A DNA stretch of 64,000 nucleotides from Sinimarinibacterium flocculans (GTDB taxonomy: Bacteria; Pseudomonadota; Gammaproteobacteria; Nevskiales; Nevskiaceae). This document shows positions 54,432 to 64,000 of this stretch, in pieces (the first letter of the stretch is position 1; each line of letters opens with the position of its first letter). The notes beneath the pieces are model-generated. The model had not been told where the DNA came from, searched no databases, and saw nothing but the letters and a program-made list of their open reading frames with translations. Location of the stretch: contig NZ_QICN01000003.1 in the NCBI RefSeq assembly GCF_003201205.1, positions 372,001 through 436,000 on the forward strand. The letters run 5' to 3'. The position numbers and the translations under genes were made by a program.

Positions 54432-55667
54432 TCAGCGCTGGGCGGCCACGTCGGCGGCCTGAACGATGCCGGCGTCGTTGCCCCAGGAATTGCGGGTGTA
54501 GGTGATCACCGCGGCCAGGTCCGCGTCCGACAGGTGTCCGAACGGCGGCATCAGGTTCTTGCCCTTGAGCAGCTGCAGGATCTGCGCCACCGGCGCTCCC
54601 GTGACGACGGAGCTGCCGACCAGCGACGGGAAGTTCGGCGGCAGGCCGGTACCGTTGGCCTGGTGGCAGGCTGCGCAATTGGCCTTGTAGACCGATTCGC
54701 CCTTCTGGACGAGTGCATCCTTCGACGGGGCCTGCGCGGCATCGGCCGCTGCGACCTCGATCGGCGCGTCGACTGCGGCATCGCTCGCCGTCTGCGTCGG
54801 CGCCGCCGCGACTTCGATCGGCTCGCCGACGATGGCGGACGTCTCGGTCGGCGCTTCGCCGCCCTTCTGCTGCGCCAGCCATGACGCGTACTCGGCTTCC
54901 GGCAGCGCCTTGACGACGATCGGCATGTAGCCGTGGTCACGACCGCACAGTTCCGCGCAGACGCCGCGGTAGGTGCCCGGCTGTTCGATGCGCGTCCAGA
55001 TCTCGTTGACGTAGCCCGGGATGGCGTCCTTCTTCACCGCGATCTCCGGCACCCACCAGGCGTGGATGACGTCGTTCGAGGTAATCAGGAAGCGGACCTT
55101 CTTGCCGACCGGCAGGACCAGCGGGTTGTCCACGTCGACCAGGTAGTTCGGCACCGCGTTGACGTCGACGCCCGACTTGAGCTGGCGCGCCGCATTGGAC
55201 TCCGCCGTCAGCGTCGAGAAGTAGGCCACGTCCTCGCCGAGGTAGTCGTAGTGCCATTTCCACTGGTAGCCGGTGACCTTGACGGTCATGTCGGCGTCGC
55301 GCACGTCCTCCATCTTGATCAGCGTCGCCGCGGCCGGCACCGCGATGGCGATCAGGATGACGAAGGGCAGCGCCGTCCACACGATCTCGACCGTGGTGGA
55401 CTCGTGGAAGTCGGCCGGCTTCGGGTGCTTGGAGCGGCGATGGAAGACGATCGACCAGATCATCGCGCCGAAGACGACCACGCCGATGATCACGCAGATC
55501 CAGAAGATCCACATGTGCAGCGTGAACACCTCCTGGCTGATCTCGGTGACACCCGTCGGCAGGTTGTAGCCCTTGCTGGTGTCGGTATAGGCCTGTGCCG
55601 ACAGCGCCGCACAGATCAGTCCGGTACCTGCGGCCAGTCTCGCCAGCCATCCCTTCATCGACATCAT
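54432..55667 (-). CDS. ctaC: Cytochrome c oxidase subunit II with fused cytochrome c domain (caa3 type)
   Basis: The 411-residue precursor has a signal peptide ([21 protein letters not shown]), two membrane helices and a Cu-A domain with [18 protein letters not shown] near residue 203 and [13 protein letters not shown] near residue 238. After a linker rich in Ala/Thr/Pro (two IEVAAA repeats, about residues 280-325) there is a class I cytochrome c domain: [22 protein letters not shown] near residue 333 and the Met ligand in [12 protein letters not shown]. Thus it is a caa3-type subunit that can carry its own electron donor. ATG 55667 follows GGAGAG. Confidence 0.96.
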   Translation of the reverse strand: MMSMKGWLARLAAGTGLICAALSAQAYTDTSKGYNLPTGVTEISQEVFTLHMWIFWICVIIGVVVFGAMIWSIVFHRRSKHPKPADFHESTTVEIVWTALPFVILIAIAVPAAATLIKMEDVRDADMTVKVTGYQWKWHYDYLGEDVAYFSTLTAESNAARQLKSGVDVNAVPNYLVDVDNPLVLPVGKKVRFLITSNDVIHAWWVPEIAVKKDAIPGYVNEIWTRIEQPGTYRGVCAELCGRDHGYMPIVVKALPEAEYASWLAQQKGGEAPTETSAIVGEPIEVAAAPTQTASDAAVDAPIEVAAADAAQAPSKDALVQKGESVYKANCAACHQANGTGLPPNFPSLVGSSVVTGAPVAQILQLLKGKNLMPPFGHLSDADLAAVITYTRNSWGNDAGIVQAADVAAQR

Positions 55668-55708
55668 CACTCTCCGAAAAGCTCGTCCTGCCAGGGCTCG
55701 CGCCCCGA

Positions 55709-56233
55709 TCACGCCGGACTCCAGGCCGGCGTCAGCAACTGCCGGATGCGCGTCGCCAGTGCGCGACGCTCATCCTCGGTCAGGCAGGTGCCGATGCGCA
55801 CCGACTGACCCCCAGAACTCAACAACAGCCGGCTCGGCGCATTGCGGTTGCCGCCCGGCTCCAGCAGCACGCGGGTCGGGCCGCGCTGCAGTTCCACGGC
55901 GCTGGCCACTCCCCGGCCGAGCATGCCGAACTCCACATACACCCGTCGCGGGCCGATCACCACGACCTCGCGGTACCGGTTGCGTCGCACCGACACGTAC
56001 AAGGCGGCGCCCAGCGCCGACAGCTCGAGTCCGGCAAACGGAATCACCGGCCAGAAACCGAGGCCCGCCATGCCGATCGCGATGCCGAGCCCCAGAACCG
56101 AGGTCGCGCCCATGAACCACCACGCCTGGCGTACGCTCAGCGAGGCATTCGGACCGATTACCAGCCGGGATTCGGCGTCTGCGGACGCCATCGACGAAAC
56201 CACCGATTTCGAAGCCGCGGGATTGTAGTCCAT
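55709..56233 (-). CDS. DUF2244 membrane protein
   Basis: The 174-residue protein has two adjacent membrane helices (ASLSVRQAWWFMGATSVLGLGIAIGMAGLGFWPVIPFAGLELSALGAALYV) followed by a soluble domain (REVVVIGPRRVYVEFGMLGRG...PSRLLLSSGGQSVRIGTCLTEDERRALATRIRQLL). This is the DUF2244 layout, a family often placed next to cox genes. It is the first gene of the oxidase unit on the minus strand, 41 bases before coxB. ATG 56233 is chosen; TTG 56251 and ATG 56194 are other options. The function is unknown. Confidence 0.85.
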   Translation of the reverse strand: MDYNPAASKSVVSSMASADAESRLVIGPNASLSVRQAWWFMGATSVLGLGIAIGMAGLGFWPVIPFAGLELSALGAALYVSVRRNRYREVVVIGPRRVYVEFGMLGRGVASAVELQRGPTRVLLEPGGNRNAPSRLLLSSGGQSVRIGTCLTEDERRALATRIRQLLTPAWSPA

Positions 56234-56342
56234 GCCCGGAAACTCTCGCAAAGACTTTGAGGCAAACCGGCCTGAACTCTACCCTGCCGGCTGCGTCCAA
56301 TCACCGTATACAGGCGTAAGCCCGAGTCCAAGGAGCTTTTCG

Positions 56343-56849
56343 ATGACCCGACGCGACCTGCTGTCGACTCTCGCCGCGCTCGGCGCCGGCGCCCTCGCCG
56401 GTTGCCGGCAGGCCGAAGCGGCCGGTCGCGGCCTCGGCACGCTGGGCCTGCCGGCCGAACACTGGCGCGACAAGGTCGCCGCCGCCGCCTGGGCGGTGCT
56501 GTTCGAAGAGGACACCGAGCGTCCGCATTCGAGCCCGCTCAACCGCGAGAAGCGCAAAGGCACTTATGTCTGTGCGGCCTGCTACCAGCCGCTGTTCAGC
56601 GCCGACACCAAGTACGAATCCGGTACCGGCTGGCCCAGCTTCTGGAAGCCGCTCGACGGCGCCGTCGACACCAAGCGCGACTTCCTGCTGATCATCCCGC
56701 GCACCGAGTATCACTGCCGGCGCTGCGGCGGGCATCAGGGCCATGTCTTCGACGACGGCCCGCAGCCGACCGGACTGCGCTACTGCAACAACGGGCTGGC
56801 GCTGCGTTTCGTGCCCGAGGGCGAACCGCTGCCGGAGCTGCGCTCGTGA
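56343..56849 (+). CDS. msrB: Exported peptide-methionine (R)-S-oxide reductase
   Basis: The 168-residue protein repairs oxidised methionine (R form). MTRRDLLSTLAALGAGALAGC combines a twin-arginine-like pair with a lipobox, so it is probably a lipoprotein or Tat-exported enzyme. The MsrB fold has zinc-site pairs CAACYQPLF and CRRCGGHQGHVF, SGTGWPSFW near residue 103 and the catalytic Cys in LRYCNNGLALRF near residue 148. AAGGAG precedes ATG 56343 at a good distance. The msrA start overlaps its stop. Confidence 0.95.
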   Translation: MTRRDLLSTLAALGAGALAGCRQAEAAGRGLGTLGLPAEHWRDKVAAAAWAVLFEEDTERPHSSPLNREKRKGTYVCAACYQPLFSADTKYESGTGWPSFWKPLDGAVDTKRDFLLIIPRTEYHCRRCGGHQGHVFDDGPQPTGLRYCNNGLALRFVPEGEPLPELRS

Positions 56850-57442
56850 GGCGCGCGGCCTGGGGACTGTGCCTGATGCTGCTGGCGCCGCTGGCGCAGG
56901 CCGGGGACGGCGTCGCCATCGTCGCCAGCGGCTGCTTCTGGTGCACGGAATCCGACTTCGAGAAGGTCGAGGGCGTCACCTCGGCGGAATCCGGCTACAT
57001 CGGCGGTCGCGTCGACAACCCATCCTACGAACAGGTCTCGTCCGGCGGCACCGGCCACGTCGAGGCGGTGCGCGTGCACTTCGATCCGCAGCGCGTCAGC
57101 TACGACGAGCTGCTGGCGGTGTACTGGCGCAACGTCGACCCCTACACCGCCAATGCGCAGTTCTGCGACAAGGGACCGCAGTACCGCTCGGCGATCTTCG
57201 CGCTCGATGACGCCCAGCGCGCCAGCGCCGAACGCACGCGCGACGCGCTCGCCAAGCAGTATCCGGATCGTCCGGCCATCGTCACCGAGATCCTGCCGGC
57301 CACGCGCTTCTGGCCGGCCGAGACCTATCACCAGGACTACTACAAGAAGAATCCCCTGCGGTATCGCTACTACCGCTGGGGTTGCGGCCGCGACCAGCGG
57401 CTGGAAGAACTCTGGGGCCCCGCGAAAGCCCCGCAGCCGTAG
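56846..57442 (+). CDS. msrA: Exported peptide-methionine (S)-S-oxide reductase
   Basis: The 198-residue protein starts at GTG 56846, overlapping the msrB stop as GTGA. It has a signal peptide ([18 protein letters not shown]) and the MsrA motif [18 protein letters not shown] near residue 28 with the catalytic Cys, then [18 protein letters not shown] and [26 protein letters not shown]. Pairing with the exported MsrB points to methionine repair in the cell envelope. The last 161 bases overlap the 3' end of the giant minus-strand gene. Confidence 0.95.
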   Translation: MRRAAWGLCLMLLAPLAQAGDGVAIVASGCFWCTESDFEKVEGVTSAESGYIGGRVDNPSYEQVSSGGTGHVEAVRVHFDPQRVSYDELLAVYWRNVDPYTANAQFCDKGPQYRSAIFALDDAQRASAERTRDALAKQYPDRPAIVTEILPATRFWPAETYHQDYYKKNPLRYRYYRWGCGRDQRLEELWGPAKAPQP

Positions 57443-60400
57443 GGCTCGCGGCGCCGCCGCGCAGCGCCGGCATCAACGCTGCCATCAGCGCCGCCAGCAC
57501 GGCCCAGCCCAGCAGCGGCAGCGACATCGCCCCGCCGCCGCCGCTGGTCTCGGACCCGACCGGGGTGACGGGGTCCGGCGGCTCGATCGGCAGCGCGCCC
57601 GCCGGCGCAATGCGACCGCGATGCGCGATGCGCCCGTTGACGACACCGTCCGCGTCGCCCACACCGCCGTCCTCCAGCACCACACGCAGCCGCTCGCCAT
57701 CGGCGCTGCGCGCGGCCTCCAGCGGATAGCAGCGGTCCGAACAGGCGTAATAGCCGGGATTCGACAGCGCCGGATCGACGCGGAACTCCGCAAGCACCGC
57801 CGCCCCGCGGATCGCCCCCGCGTCACCGTCCGGGACCGTGCGGATCGTGAACGCATGACTGGTCGTGCCGTCGGCCGCCTTGGGCACGGTTCCCGGCGCC
57901 GGGTCGACGCCTTCGGCGCCGAACACCAGCACCGCAACATCGGCCGGCACCGTCAACTCGCACCCCGAGAACAGCGCTGCGGCCGGCAGCGTCTGCGGCG
58001 CACCGGCACCGACCGGCACACCGATGACCGCGGTGTCGTCGTCGAGCACGGCGACGGTCGTCGTGTCCTGCGTGCCGACGAAGACCGGCACCGCCGCGTC
58101 CGGATCGCCCAGCACGCGGATGCGGTAGCGCTCCACCGGCTCGACGCGCGCGTCGTCCAGCGGCAGCAGCGGCAGGCCGACGCGATCGTCGGCCGCGGCG
58201 GCCTCGAGCTGGCCGGGCGCGTCGACGAAGTCCACGGCCGGCTCAGCATCCAGCGGCGTGTAGGCGAAGCCCAGCGACACCGGCAGCCCGCGCGTGGCCG
58301 TCGACGCCACCGCAAGCACCGCCTGCGCGGCGCAGTCGCCCTCGCGCACCGTCTGCAGCGCACTGGTGAAGGCCACGACGCGCGCGTCCGCCGACTCCAG
58401 CACGACCTCGGCCGAGGGCACGGCAAGCTGTGCTGACGGCGCGTCGGTCGACAGTTCCACGCGCGCATAGCGGCAGGTGTCCGCCGGTGCCTTGCTGCGC
58501 AGCGGCAGGTCCACGCGCAGCCGCGACTGACCGGGCGCGAACACGGCCCGCGTCGGCGCCGCGAAGAAGACCGGCGTGCCGCCGCTGGCCGCCGGCACGC
58601 AGCCGCGCGCATTGACGCCGTCGGGCAGCTGCGGCGTCAGCGTCACCGCCAGCGGCACGCCGAGCCGGCCGCTGCGTTCGATGAAGACCGGCGCGGCATC
58701 GCCCGCGGCAACGGCGTGCGAGAACGCCGGCGCCTCGAAGCCGACGCGCAGGTCATCGTCCGTGACGATGACGCGGCGTTGCACGGCGGTGCCGACGCTC
58801 GTCCCTTCCACCCCGGTCAGCGCGACGACGAAGGCACGGACATCCGACACCTCGGCATCGTCGAGCGCCTCGACCGACACGCGGCGTTCGCCGGTCTCGC
58901 CGGCCGCCCAGCGCACCGCGGCGGGATCGATGCGCAGGCGACTGCCATCACCGGCGGTGACCGCGAGCGTCGCGCTGGCCGCCGGCAGGTTCGTGCCCTG
59001 CGCCGTGCGCGCCACCGTGAGGGCCTGCGTCTCGCCCTCGGCGAGTCGCAGCACCGGGCTGCCGATGAAGCCGACGCGGTCGTCGCGCGGCGTCACCACG
59101 ATCTCCACGCGCGCCGTCGCCACCTCGCCGGACGGATCGCGCACGGTGTAGCTGAAGCCGTCCTGGCCGGTGAAGCCGTCGGCGGGCCGGTAGCGGATCG
59201 CGTCCGCCGCCACCACCAGCGTGCCGCCCGGCGTCGCCGCCGGCGCCTCGATCGTCAGCGCATCGCCGTCCGGGTCGCGGTCGTTGGCGAGCACCGCAAT
59301 CGACACCTCCGGCGTACCGGCCACGATCTCCACGCGATCGTCCACGGCGATCGGCGCGCGGTTGCCGGCCGGGCCGGTGTCGGCGTCGTCGTCGACGATG
59401 CGGATGCGCAGCGCATTGGGTGCCGCCGTGGTTGCCGAGCCGTCCGCGTCGGCGAGGAACACGAAGAACTCCTCGGGCGCGCGCTGTTCGCGCTCGGCAT
59501 CGTCAAGGATCGTCACCGTCACCGTGGCCTCGGTCTGCCCCTGCGCGAACTCGACGACCCGGTCCAGCGGCTCGAAATCCTGCTGCGGCTGGGCCGGGCC
59601 AGGATCGGTGGCGAGCAGTCCGGTCATCACGCGCACCCGCGCCGCGGGCGTGGTCGCCGTGGCCGTGCGCAGCAGCTGCAAGGTGACGGTACCCGCATTC
59701 TCGGCGACATCGACCGCGGCGTAGTTGGTCGACGCCAGCCGTGGCGGATCGCGGAAGCGCACGCTGCCGATCGGCGCGAACTCCTCGGTGCGCAGGCGCA
59801 GCGTGCGCGGCGCGCCCAGCCGCGCACCGCCGCGCGGATCGGCCAGCGCGTAGACCGCATCGAGGCGCCGATCCGGATCGCGCTGCAGGGCGAGACAGCG
59901 CGGCACGCGGTCCCCGTCATCCCACTGCACGCTGCGCTGCGGCTGGGGCGCCACGGCGCCGACCTGTTGGCGGTCCACGCGCACGCTCACCGCGCCGCGC
60001 GAACCCTCGTCGCGCAGCAGGCAACCGAAGGCCGGGCGCAAGGTGTTCAGCACGAAATCCCCGACCCCCGGGCCGCCGAGGGCGGCCAGCGTCGCGGCCT
60101 GGAACCGCAGCTCGCCGTTCGGCCGTTCGCCGCGGACGACCTCGATCGTCACCGTGGCCTGCGCCGTCGCGCCCTGGCCGTCGGCGACGGTGTAGTCCAG
60201 TGTCAGCTCGCCGATGACATCGGCCGCCGGCTCGAAGCGGATCCCCGCTCCGCCGGTGAGGAGGATCGCGGCGCCGCGCGCGGGCGGTGTGACAGCCACG
60301 ACGCGCAGCGCATCGCCATCGACATCGACGTCGTTGGCCAGCACGTCGAGCGTCACCGCTGTCGGATCGTCGGTCACGCGGAAGCGGTCGGCAGCCGCAA

Positions 60401-63400
60401 CCGGCGCATCGTTGACCGGCGTGACCAGCACCGAGACGACCGCCGACGCCGTGCCGCCACGACCGTCGGACACGGTGTAGGCGAAACGGTCGGTGCCGTT
60501 GAAGTCCGGGTCCGGCGTGTAGCGCAGCTCGCGCAGCGGCGCGAGCAGGGTCACGCTGCCGTGCGCCGGCGGATCGATGCCGCCGATGGACAGGGGATCG
60601 CCGTCCGGGTCGATGTCGTTGCCCAGCGCCGCGATGTCCGCGACGCCGTCCTCGGCCACGCTGATGCTGTCGTCGCGGGCCACCGGCAGGCGATTCGGTG
60701 CCGGCGTCGGGGCAGCTGTAGGGGTCGGCGTGGGAGACGGCGTCGGAGCAGCTGTGGGAGTCGGCGTTGGCGTGGGAGGTGGCGTCGGGGCAGCTGTAGG
60801 GGCCGGCGTCGGCGTGGGAGACGGCGTCGGGGCAGCTGTAGGGGTCGGCGTCGGCGTGGGAGACGGCGCCGGACCGTCGTCGTCGGCGATGCGGATCAGC
60901 ACGTAGTACGGCTGCGCGAGCACACCGGTTCCGTCGGCATCCGCGGGATCGTCGTCGGCCAGCACGACCAGCAGCTGCCGTGCCGCCTGCCCGGGGATGT
61001 CGTTGTCGAGAATGCGCAGCTCGACCTCGCGCGCATCGCTCTCGCCGGCCGCCCAGGTCACGCGCGCATCGAGCGGCGCAAAATCGACGCCGGCCACCGC
61101 CGTGGTGCCGCCCTCGACCTGCGCGTGCAGCACGCGCACTGCTCCGGCAACGGACGCGGGCGCGCGCGCGACGCGCAGGCGGATGCTGCCGGCCGACTCG
61201 TTGACCTCGATCAGCGGCTCGCGCCCGGGCTGGACGGTCCGCACGAAGAACGCGGCGCCGGCCGTGACGGCCTCTGCGGCCACCTCGACGCGCGCTGACT
61301 GTTCGGGCGCGGTGGTGCGCGGGGGCGCGACGGAGCCGTCCCGGTCATCGACCAGCCGCAGCCCGGCGAGCGCCGGCGTGCTGGCGCGCGGCTGTTCGCC
61401 GACGAAGACGCTTGCACAGCGTGCGCCGGACTCACCGTCCGCCCAGGCGAGCGTGCGCAGTCCCGGGCCGGTCACGCTGGTCAGTGCGTCGGTGATCCGC
61501 GCCTCGATGCCGCCATCGTCCTGCTGCTCGCGCAGCGCACAGGTGAGCACGCGATTGCCCAGCGAGGCGGTCTGGCTGCGGCTGGGGCCGGTGTCCTCGA
61601 AGCGTCCGGCAACCAGGCGCAGCTGCCCGGACGGCAGCCGCGGCCGCACCGTGACCGTGACGTTCGCGCTGCCGACGGCGCCCGCCGGATCGCGCAGGCG
61701 ATAGGCGAACGTGTCGTCGCCGGTGAAACCGGCATTGGGTTGGTAGCGCAGCATCAGGCGTCCGTCCACCGGGAACAGGCCGGCCTGTCCGTTCGCCGGC
61801 GGTGTGCCGCCGGCCCCGGACAGCGGCTCGCCTTCCGGATCGCGATCGTTCGCGAGCACGTCGGCGGTCAGCACGTTGCCGGCAAACATCTCGAACCGGT
61901 CGTCGCCGAGCACCGGCGCATCGTTCACCGGGCGGATCGTCAGGTTCACGCGCGCGCTGGCGACGCCGCCGCGGCCGTCGCGCACGGCGTAGACGAAGCT
62001 GTCGCTGCCGTTGGCGTCGGGGTTGGGCGTGTAGCGCAGCACCTGCAGCGGCAGCAGCTGCGTCACCGTGCCGGCGGCCGGCTGGGTGAAGCCATCGAGG
62101 GTCAGCGCATCGCCGTCGGGATCGCGGTCGTTGGCGAGCACGCTCAGGTCGATGCGTCCGTCCTCGTCGAGCGTCGCCGCGTCGTCGACCGCAATCGGCG
62201 CGCGGTTGGGGATCGGGGTCGGGGTGGGTGTGGGTGTTGGGGCCGGCGTTGGACTCGGCGTCGGTGTGGGCGTCGGCGCCGGGGTGGGCGTGGGCGTCGG
62301 GGCAGGACTGGGCGCCACGCCGCCCGTCGTCGTCACGAAGGTTTCGCGGAACTCGTCGGCATCGGCGCCGAGGATCAGCGTCGTGGTGACCGAGGTCCCG
62401 TCGAGGCTCGCGGCGACATGGCGGACGCACAGCGTGTCGCCGTTGACCACCTTCTCCATCGCCGACGTGAAGCCGCTGCCGCAGCCTTTCGAGTAGGTGC
62501 CGTTGACGATGCGCACCAGCGCCGGCACGCCGTCCGGCAGGCCGGCGATGGTGATCGTGTTCGAGGTCTGCGTGCTGTTGCGCGCGACGCCGCTGCGATC
62601 CTCGAGCGTGAACGGCGAGACGCGCGTGCTGACGCTGGCACCGCCGCACAGCCGCGCGATGACGTGATCCGAATTGCGGCTGCCCCCCTCGCCCCCGCCA
62701 CCGATGTCGGCGTCCTGGTCGACGATCACGATGCGCCCGAGCGGATCGATCGCCGAGGCGATCGATCCGAAGACGTTGCGATGACCGAACTGCACCGTGG
62801 CGATCTGCACCAGGTCGTCGGCAAAGCCGAGGTCCGGCGTGCCGTCGGCGAAGAAGCGTGCGAGCTGCATCGGTCCCTGGAACCCGGCGGCGCCGCGCAC
62901 CACCCGCTTGCCGTCGGGCTGCAGCAGCAGCCCCTCGCCGGCGAGGCTGCGCAGCGCCGAGGTCAGCTCGTCCAGCCCCTGCGCGCCGCTGCCGCCGGCG
63001 CCGCCGAAGTCGCGCAGGATCAGGCCGTCGCCGTTGACGCCGAAGCCGGTATCGGGATCGCCGTCCGCGGTGAGCTGGCCCAGCGCGACCACGCCGGAGG
63101 TGAACAGCAGGCGCCCGTCTTCGAGCACCTGCAGATCGATGCGTCCGGAGAGCGACAGGTTCGGGTTGGTGTCGGGCACGATGCGTTCGCCGGCCGTGCC
63201 GAACGACGGGTCCGGATTGCCGTCGACGCCGAAGCGGTAGAAGTAGTGCCCCTCGACGAAGCCGCCGCCGGGGTTGCCGGCCGCGACCATCAGCACCGGC
63301 CGGCCGTCCTGCAGGCGCACGACGGCGTTCTGCGCGCCGCGCGCTTGGCGGCTGACGACGGCGCCGTCGATGGGGTCGCCGTCGTTGATGCCGAAGCCAT

Positions 63401-64000
63401 CGCCCGGCGTGCGGTCCGCCGCCGAGCCGTCGTCCGGGCTGCCGTCGGCATTGAGCCGCCACAGCACGAAGTCGCTGAGCACGCTGCCGGCATTCGGCTC
63501 GTGCAGTCCCGCCACGAGGATGCGTCCGTCGTCCTGCACGACGAGCGACGTCGGCCCGCTGCGGAACGTGGTCGGGAACGCGCTGTGCGGCAGGAAGGCC
63601 ACGCCGGCCGCGCCGAAACTGGCATCGACGCGGCCGTCATCGAACAGGCGCACCACGGCGAAGCCGGTGCCGGCGCCTGTGCGCGTGCCCTGCCCGGCGA
63701 TCAGCAGCTTGCCGTCGGCCAGGCGCTGCGCCGCCAGCTGCGCGCCGTTGCTGAACAGGTCCACATCGCCCACGAGGTCCACGCGTGCCTGGCCGACCCC
63801 CTGCCCGCTGCCGGCGCCGAACTCCGGATCGGGTTCGCCCTGGGCGGTAAAGCGCGCCAGGCGCCAGTCGGCGGGACGTCCGGCGATGAGCAGCACGCGG
63901 CTGTCCGGCAGCGCCAGCACCTGCGTCGGCGCGCCTTCGCCGGTGCCCAGGTCGATCACGCGCACACCGTCGAGCACCTGCGCTCGCGGGCCGTCGCCAT
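57282..64000 (-). CDS. Giant secreted repeat protein (delta-60, cadherin-like and Calx-beta domains), N-terminus beyond the window
   Basis: At least 2,238 residues are open from the right edge, in frame past the GTG at 63977, so the true start lies outside. From the N-terminal side: delta-60-type repeats ([47 protein letters not shown]), a Pro/Thr linker (62212-62325), two cadherin/VCBS-like units ([26 protein letters not shown]), Calx-beta-like units, a second Pro/Thr linker (60700-60870), and more of both kinds. The C-terminus has a Gly-rich SGGGG stretch and one helix ([18 protein letters not shown]), like sorting signals processed by rhombosortase or related enzymes, then an unusual 60-residue tail antisense to msrA. 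It is likely a cell-surface adhesin or matrix protein. Confidence 0.85.
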   Translation of the reverse strand, partial: GDGPRAQVLDGVRVIDLGTGEGAPTQVLALPDSRVLLIAGRPADWRLARFTAQGEPDPEFGAGSGQGVGQARVDLVGDVDLFSNGAQLAAQRLADGKLLIAGQGTRTGAGTGFAVVRLFDDGRVDASFGAAGVAFLPHSAFPTTFRSGPTSLVVQDDGRILVAGLHEPNAGSVLSDFVLWRLNADGSPDDGSAADRTPGDGFGINDGDPIDGAVVSRQARGAQNAVVRLQDGRPVLMVAAGNPGGGFVEGHYFYRFGVDGNPDPSFGTAGERIVPDTNPNLSLSGRIDLQVLEDGRLLFTSGVVALGQLTADGDPDTGFGVNGDGLILRDFGGAGGSGAQGLDELTSALRSLAGEGLLLQPDGKRVVRGAAGFQGPMQLARFFADGTPDLGFADDLVQIATVQFGHRNVFGSIASAIDPLGRIVIVDQDADIGGGGEGGSRNSDHVIARLCGGASVSTRVSPFTLEDRSGVARNSTQTSNTITIAGLPDGVPALVRIVNGTYSKGCGSGFTSAMEKVVNGDTLCVRHVAASLDGTSVTTTLILGADADEFRETFVTTTGGVAPSPAPTPTPTPAPTPTPTPSPTPAPTPTPTPTPIPNRAPIAVDDAATLDEDGRIDLSVLANDRDPDGDALTLDGFTQPAAGTVTQLLPLQVLRYTPNPDANGSDSFVYAVRDGRGGVASARVNLTIRPVNDAPVLGDDRFEMFAGNVLTADVLANDRDPEGEPLSGAGGTPPANGQAGLFPVDGRLMLRYQPNAGFTGDDTFAYRLRDPAGAVGSANVTVTVRPRLPSGQLRLVAGRFEDTGPSRSQTASLGNRVLTCALREQQDDGGIEARITDALTSVTGPGLRTLAWADGESGARCASVFVGEQPRASTPALAGLRLVDDRDGSVAPPRTTAPEQSARVEVAAEAVTAGAAFFVRTVQPGREPLIEVNESAGSIRLRVARAPASVAGAVRVLHAQVEGGTTAVAGVDFAPLDARVTWAAGESDAREVELRILDNDIPGQAARQLLVVLADDDPADADGTGVLAQPYYVLIRIADDDGPAPSPTPTPTPTAAPTPSPTPTPAPTAAPTPPPTPTPTPTAAPTPSPTPTPTAAPTPAPNRLPVARDDSISVAEDGVADIAALGNDIDPDGDPLSIGGIDPPAHGSVTLLAPLRELRYTPDPDFNGTDRFAYTVSDGRGGTASAVVSVLVTPVNDAPVAAADRFRVTDDPTAVTLDVLANDVDVDGDALRVVAVTPPARGAAILLTGGAGIRFEPAADVIGELTLDYTVADGQGATAQATVTIEVVRGERPNGELRFQAATLAALGGPGVGDFVLNTLRPAFGCLLRDEGSRGAVSVRVDRQQVGAVAPQPQRSVQWDDGDRVPRCLALQRDPDRRLDAVYALADPRGGARLGAPRTLRLRTEEFAPIGSVRFRDPPRLASTNYAAVDVAENAGTVTLQLLRTATATTPAARVRVMTGLLATDPGPAQPQQDFEPLDRVVEFAQGQTEATVTVTILDDAEREQRAPEEFFVFLADADGSATTAAPNALRIRIVDDDADTGPAGNRAPIAVDDRVEIVAGTPEVSIAVLANDRDPDGDALTIEAPAATPGGTLVVAADAIRYRPADGFTGQDGFSYTVRDPSGEVATARVEIVVTPRDDRVGFIGSPVLRLAEGETQALTVARTAQGTNLPAASATLAVTAGDGSRLRIDPAAVRWAAGETGERRVSVEALDDAEVSDVRAFVVALTGVEGTSVGTAVQRRVIVTDDDLRVGFEAPAFSHAVAAGDAAPVFIERSGRLGVPLAVTLTPQLPDGVNARGCVPAASGGTPVFFAAPTRAVFAPGQSRLRVDLPLRSKAPADTCRYARVELSTDAPSAQLAVPSAEVVLESADARVVAFTSALQTVREGDCAAQAVLAVASTATRGLPVSLGFAYTPLDAEPAVDFVDAPGQLEAAAADDRVGLPLLPLDDARVEPVERYRIRVLGDPDAAVPVFVGTQDTTTVAVLDDDTAVIGVPVGAGAPQTLPAAALFSGCELTVPADVAVLVFGAEGVDPAPGTVPKAADGTTSHAFTIRTVPDGDAGAIRGAAVLAEFRVDPALSNPGYYACSDRCYPLEAARSADGERLRVVLEDGGVGDADGVVNGRIAHRGRIAPAGALPIEPPDPVTPVGSETSGGGGAMSLPLLGWAVLAALMAALMPALRGGAASPTAAGLSRGPRVLPAAGRGRNPSGSSDTAGDSSCSSPGDRSRPARSAWPAGSR
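60700..60870 (-). repeat. Pro/Thr/Ala-coding repeat linker in the giant surface protein
   Basis: Repeats of GGCGTC/GGGGTC-type units on the plus strand encode [15 protein letters not shown]-like tracts. Several near-identical blocks of about 45-60 bases (with GGGGCAGCTGTAGGGG) are present. A second, similar tract lies at 62212-62325. They are flexible extracellular linkers and likely sites of replication slippage. Confidence 0.8.
62212..62325 (-). repeat. Second Pro/Thr-coding repeat linker
   Basis: GGGGTGGGTGTGGGCGTC-like units on the plus strand encode [19 protein letters not shown] tracts between the delta-60 region and the first cadherin-like unit. It is similar in design to the Pro/Thr tail of the GfcA-like protein at the other end of the window. 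Confidence 0.8.

Noticed and set aside
52282-54462. 726-codon plus-strand frame opposite coxA and ctaG
   Set aside because: Shadow of the strongly conserved oxidase genes.
58716-61298. 860-codon plus-strand frame opposite the giant surface protein
   Set aside because: Arg/His-rich product without motifs; caused by the biased codons of the repeat protein.

Overview
The window reads as high-GC gammaproteobacterial chromosome. The cytochrome oxidase block (coxB, coxA, ctaG, a 36-residue membrane peptide, coxC, a DUF2909 gene, SURF1, an SCO-like gene, ctaA, ctaB), the ftsY-ftsE-ftsX-rpoH block, an SAH riboswitch on ahcY-metF and one REP-like palindrome after metK fit a member of the Xanthomonadales/Lysobacterales or a close relative. 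The taxonomic call is an inference from gene order and motifs, not from a search.

Region 1 (1-28,100) is a surface-polysaccharide locus. At the left edge, on the minus strand, lie a Thr/Ser/Pro-rich GfcA/YjbE-like protein and a partial GfcC/YjbG-like protein. A plus-strand block follows: a WecA-type undecaprenyl-phosphate sugar-1-phosphate transferase, two GT2 glycosyltransferases and a polysaccharide pyruvyl transferase. Facing it is one long minus-strand operon (25,939 down to 6,202) of tightly spaced genes: parvulin-type lipoprotein, NTF2-like secreted protein, two sulfotransferases, KpsM, KpsT, KpsE, KpsD, a double GT2, a sulfotransferase, a roughly 1,940-residue fusion (sulfotransferase, coiled coil, five 43-residue repeats, two GT4, one GT2, zinc-ribbon/methyltransferase-like end), another sulfotransferase, a methyltransferase and a GSCFA protein. 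Five separate sulfotransferase domains around one ABC capsule exporter suggest a sulfated capsule or exopolysaccharide. This is the most unusual system in the window. A 678-residue secreted protein sits just upstream of the operon behind a double-hairpin terminator.

Region 2 (28,100-32,010) holds a DUF6351-type lipoprotein gene broken by a frameshift near its 3' end, a small membrane protein and a thioredoxin-fold protein.

Region 3 (32,010-47,230) is largely housekeeping on the plus strand: metK, then ahcY behind an SAH riboswitch, then metF (the methyl cycle; metK and ahcY share an upstream palindrome); a TRIC/UPF0126 membrane protein; mtgA; thiD-thiE-hemL; a DedA-PAP2-LssY fusion; ftsY, ftsE, ftsX; and rpoH under a perfect CIRCE operator.

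Region 4 (47,230-57,450) is the aa3/caa3-type cytochrome oxidase and heme A assembly cluster, mostly on the minus strand, followed by a DUF2244 gene and an exported MsrB/MsrA pair on the plus strand. Region 5 (57,282-64,000) is the C-terminal part of a giant secreted repeat protein (delta-60 repeats, cadherin/Ig-like and Calx-beta domains, Pro/Thr linkers) whose start lies beyond the window.
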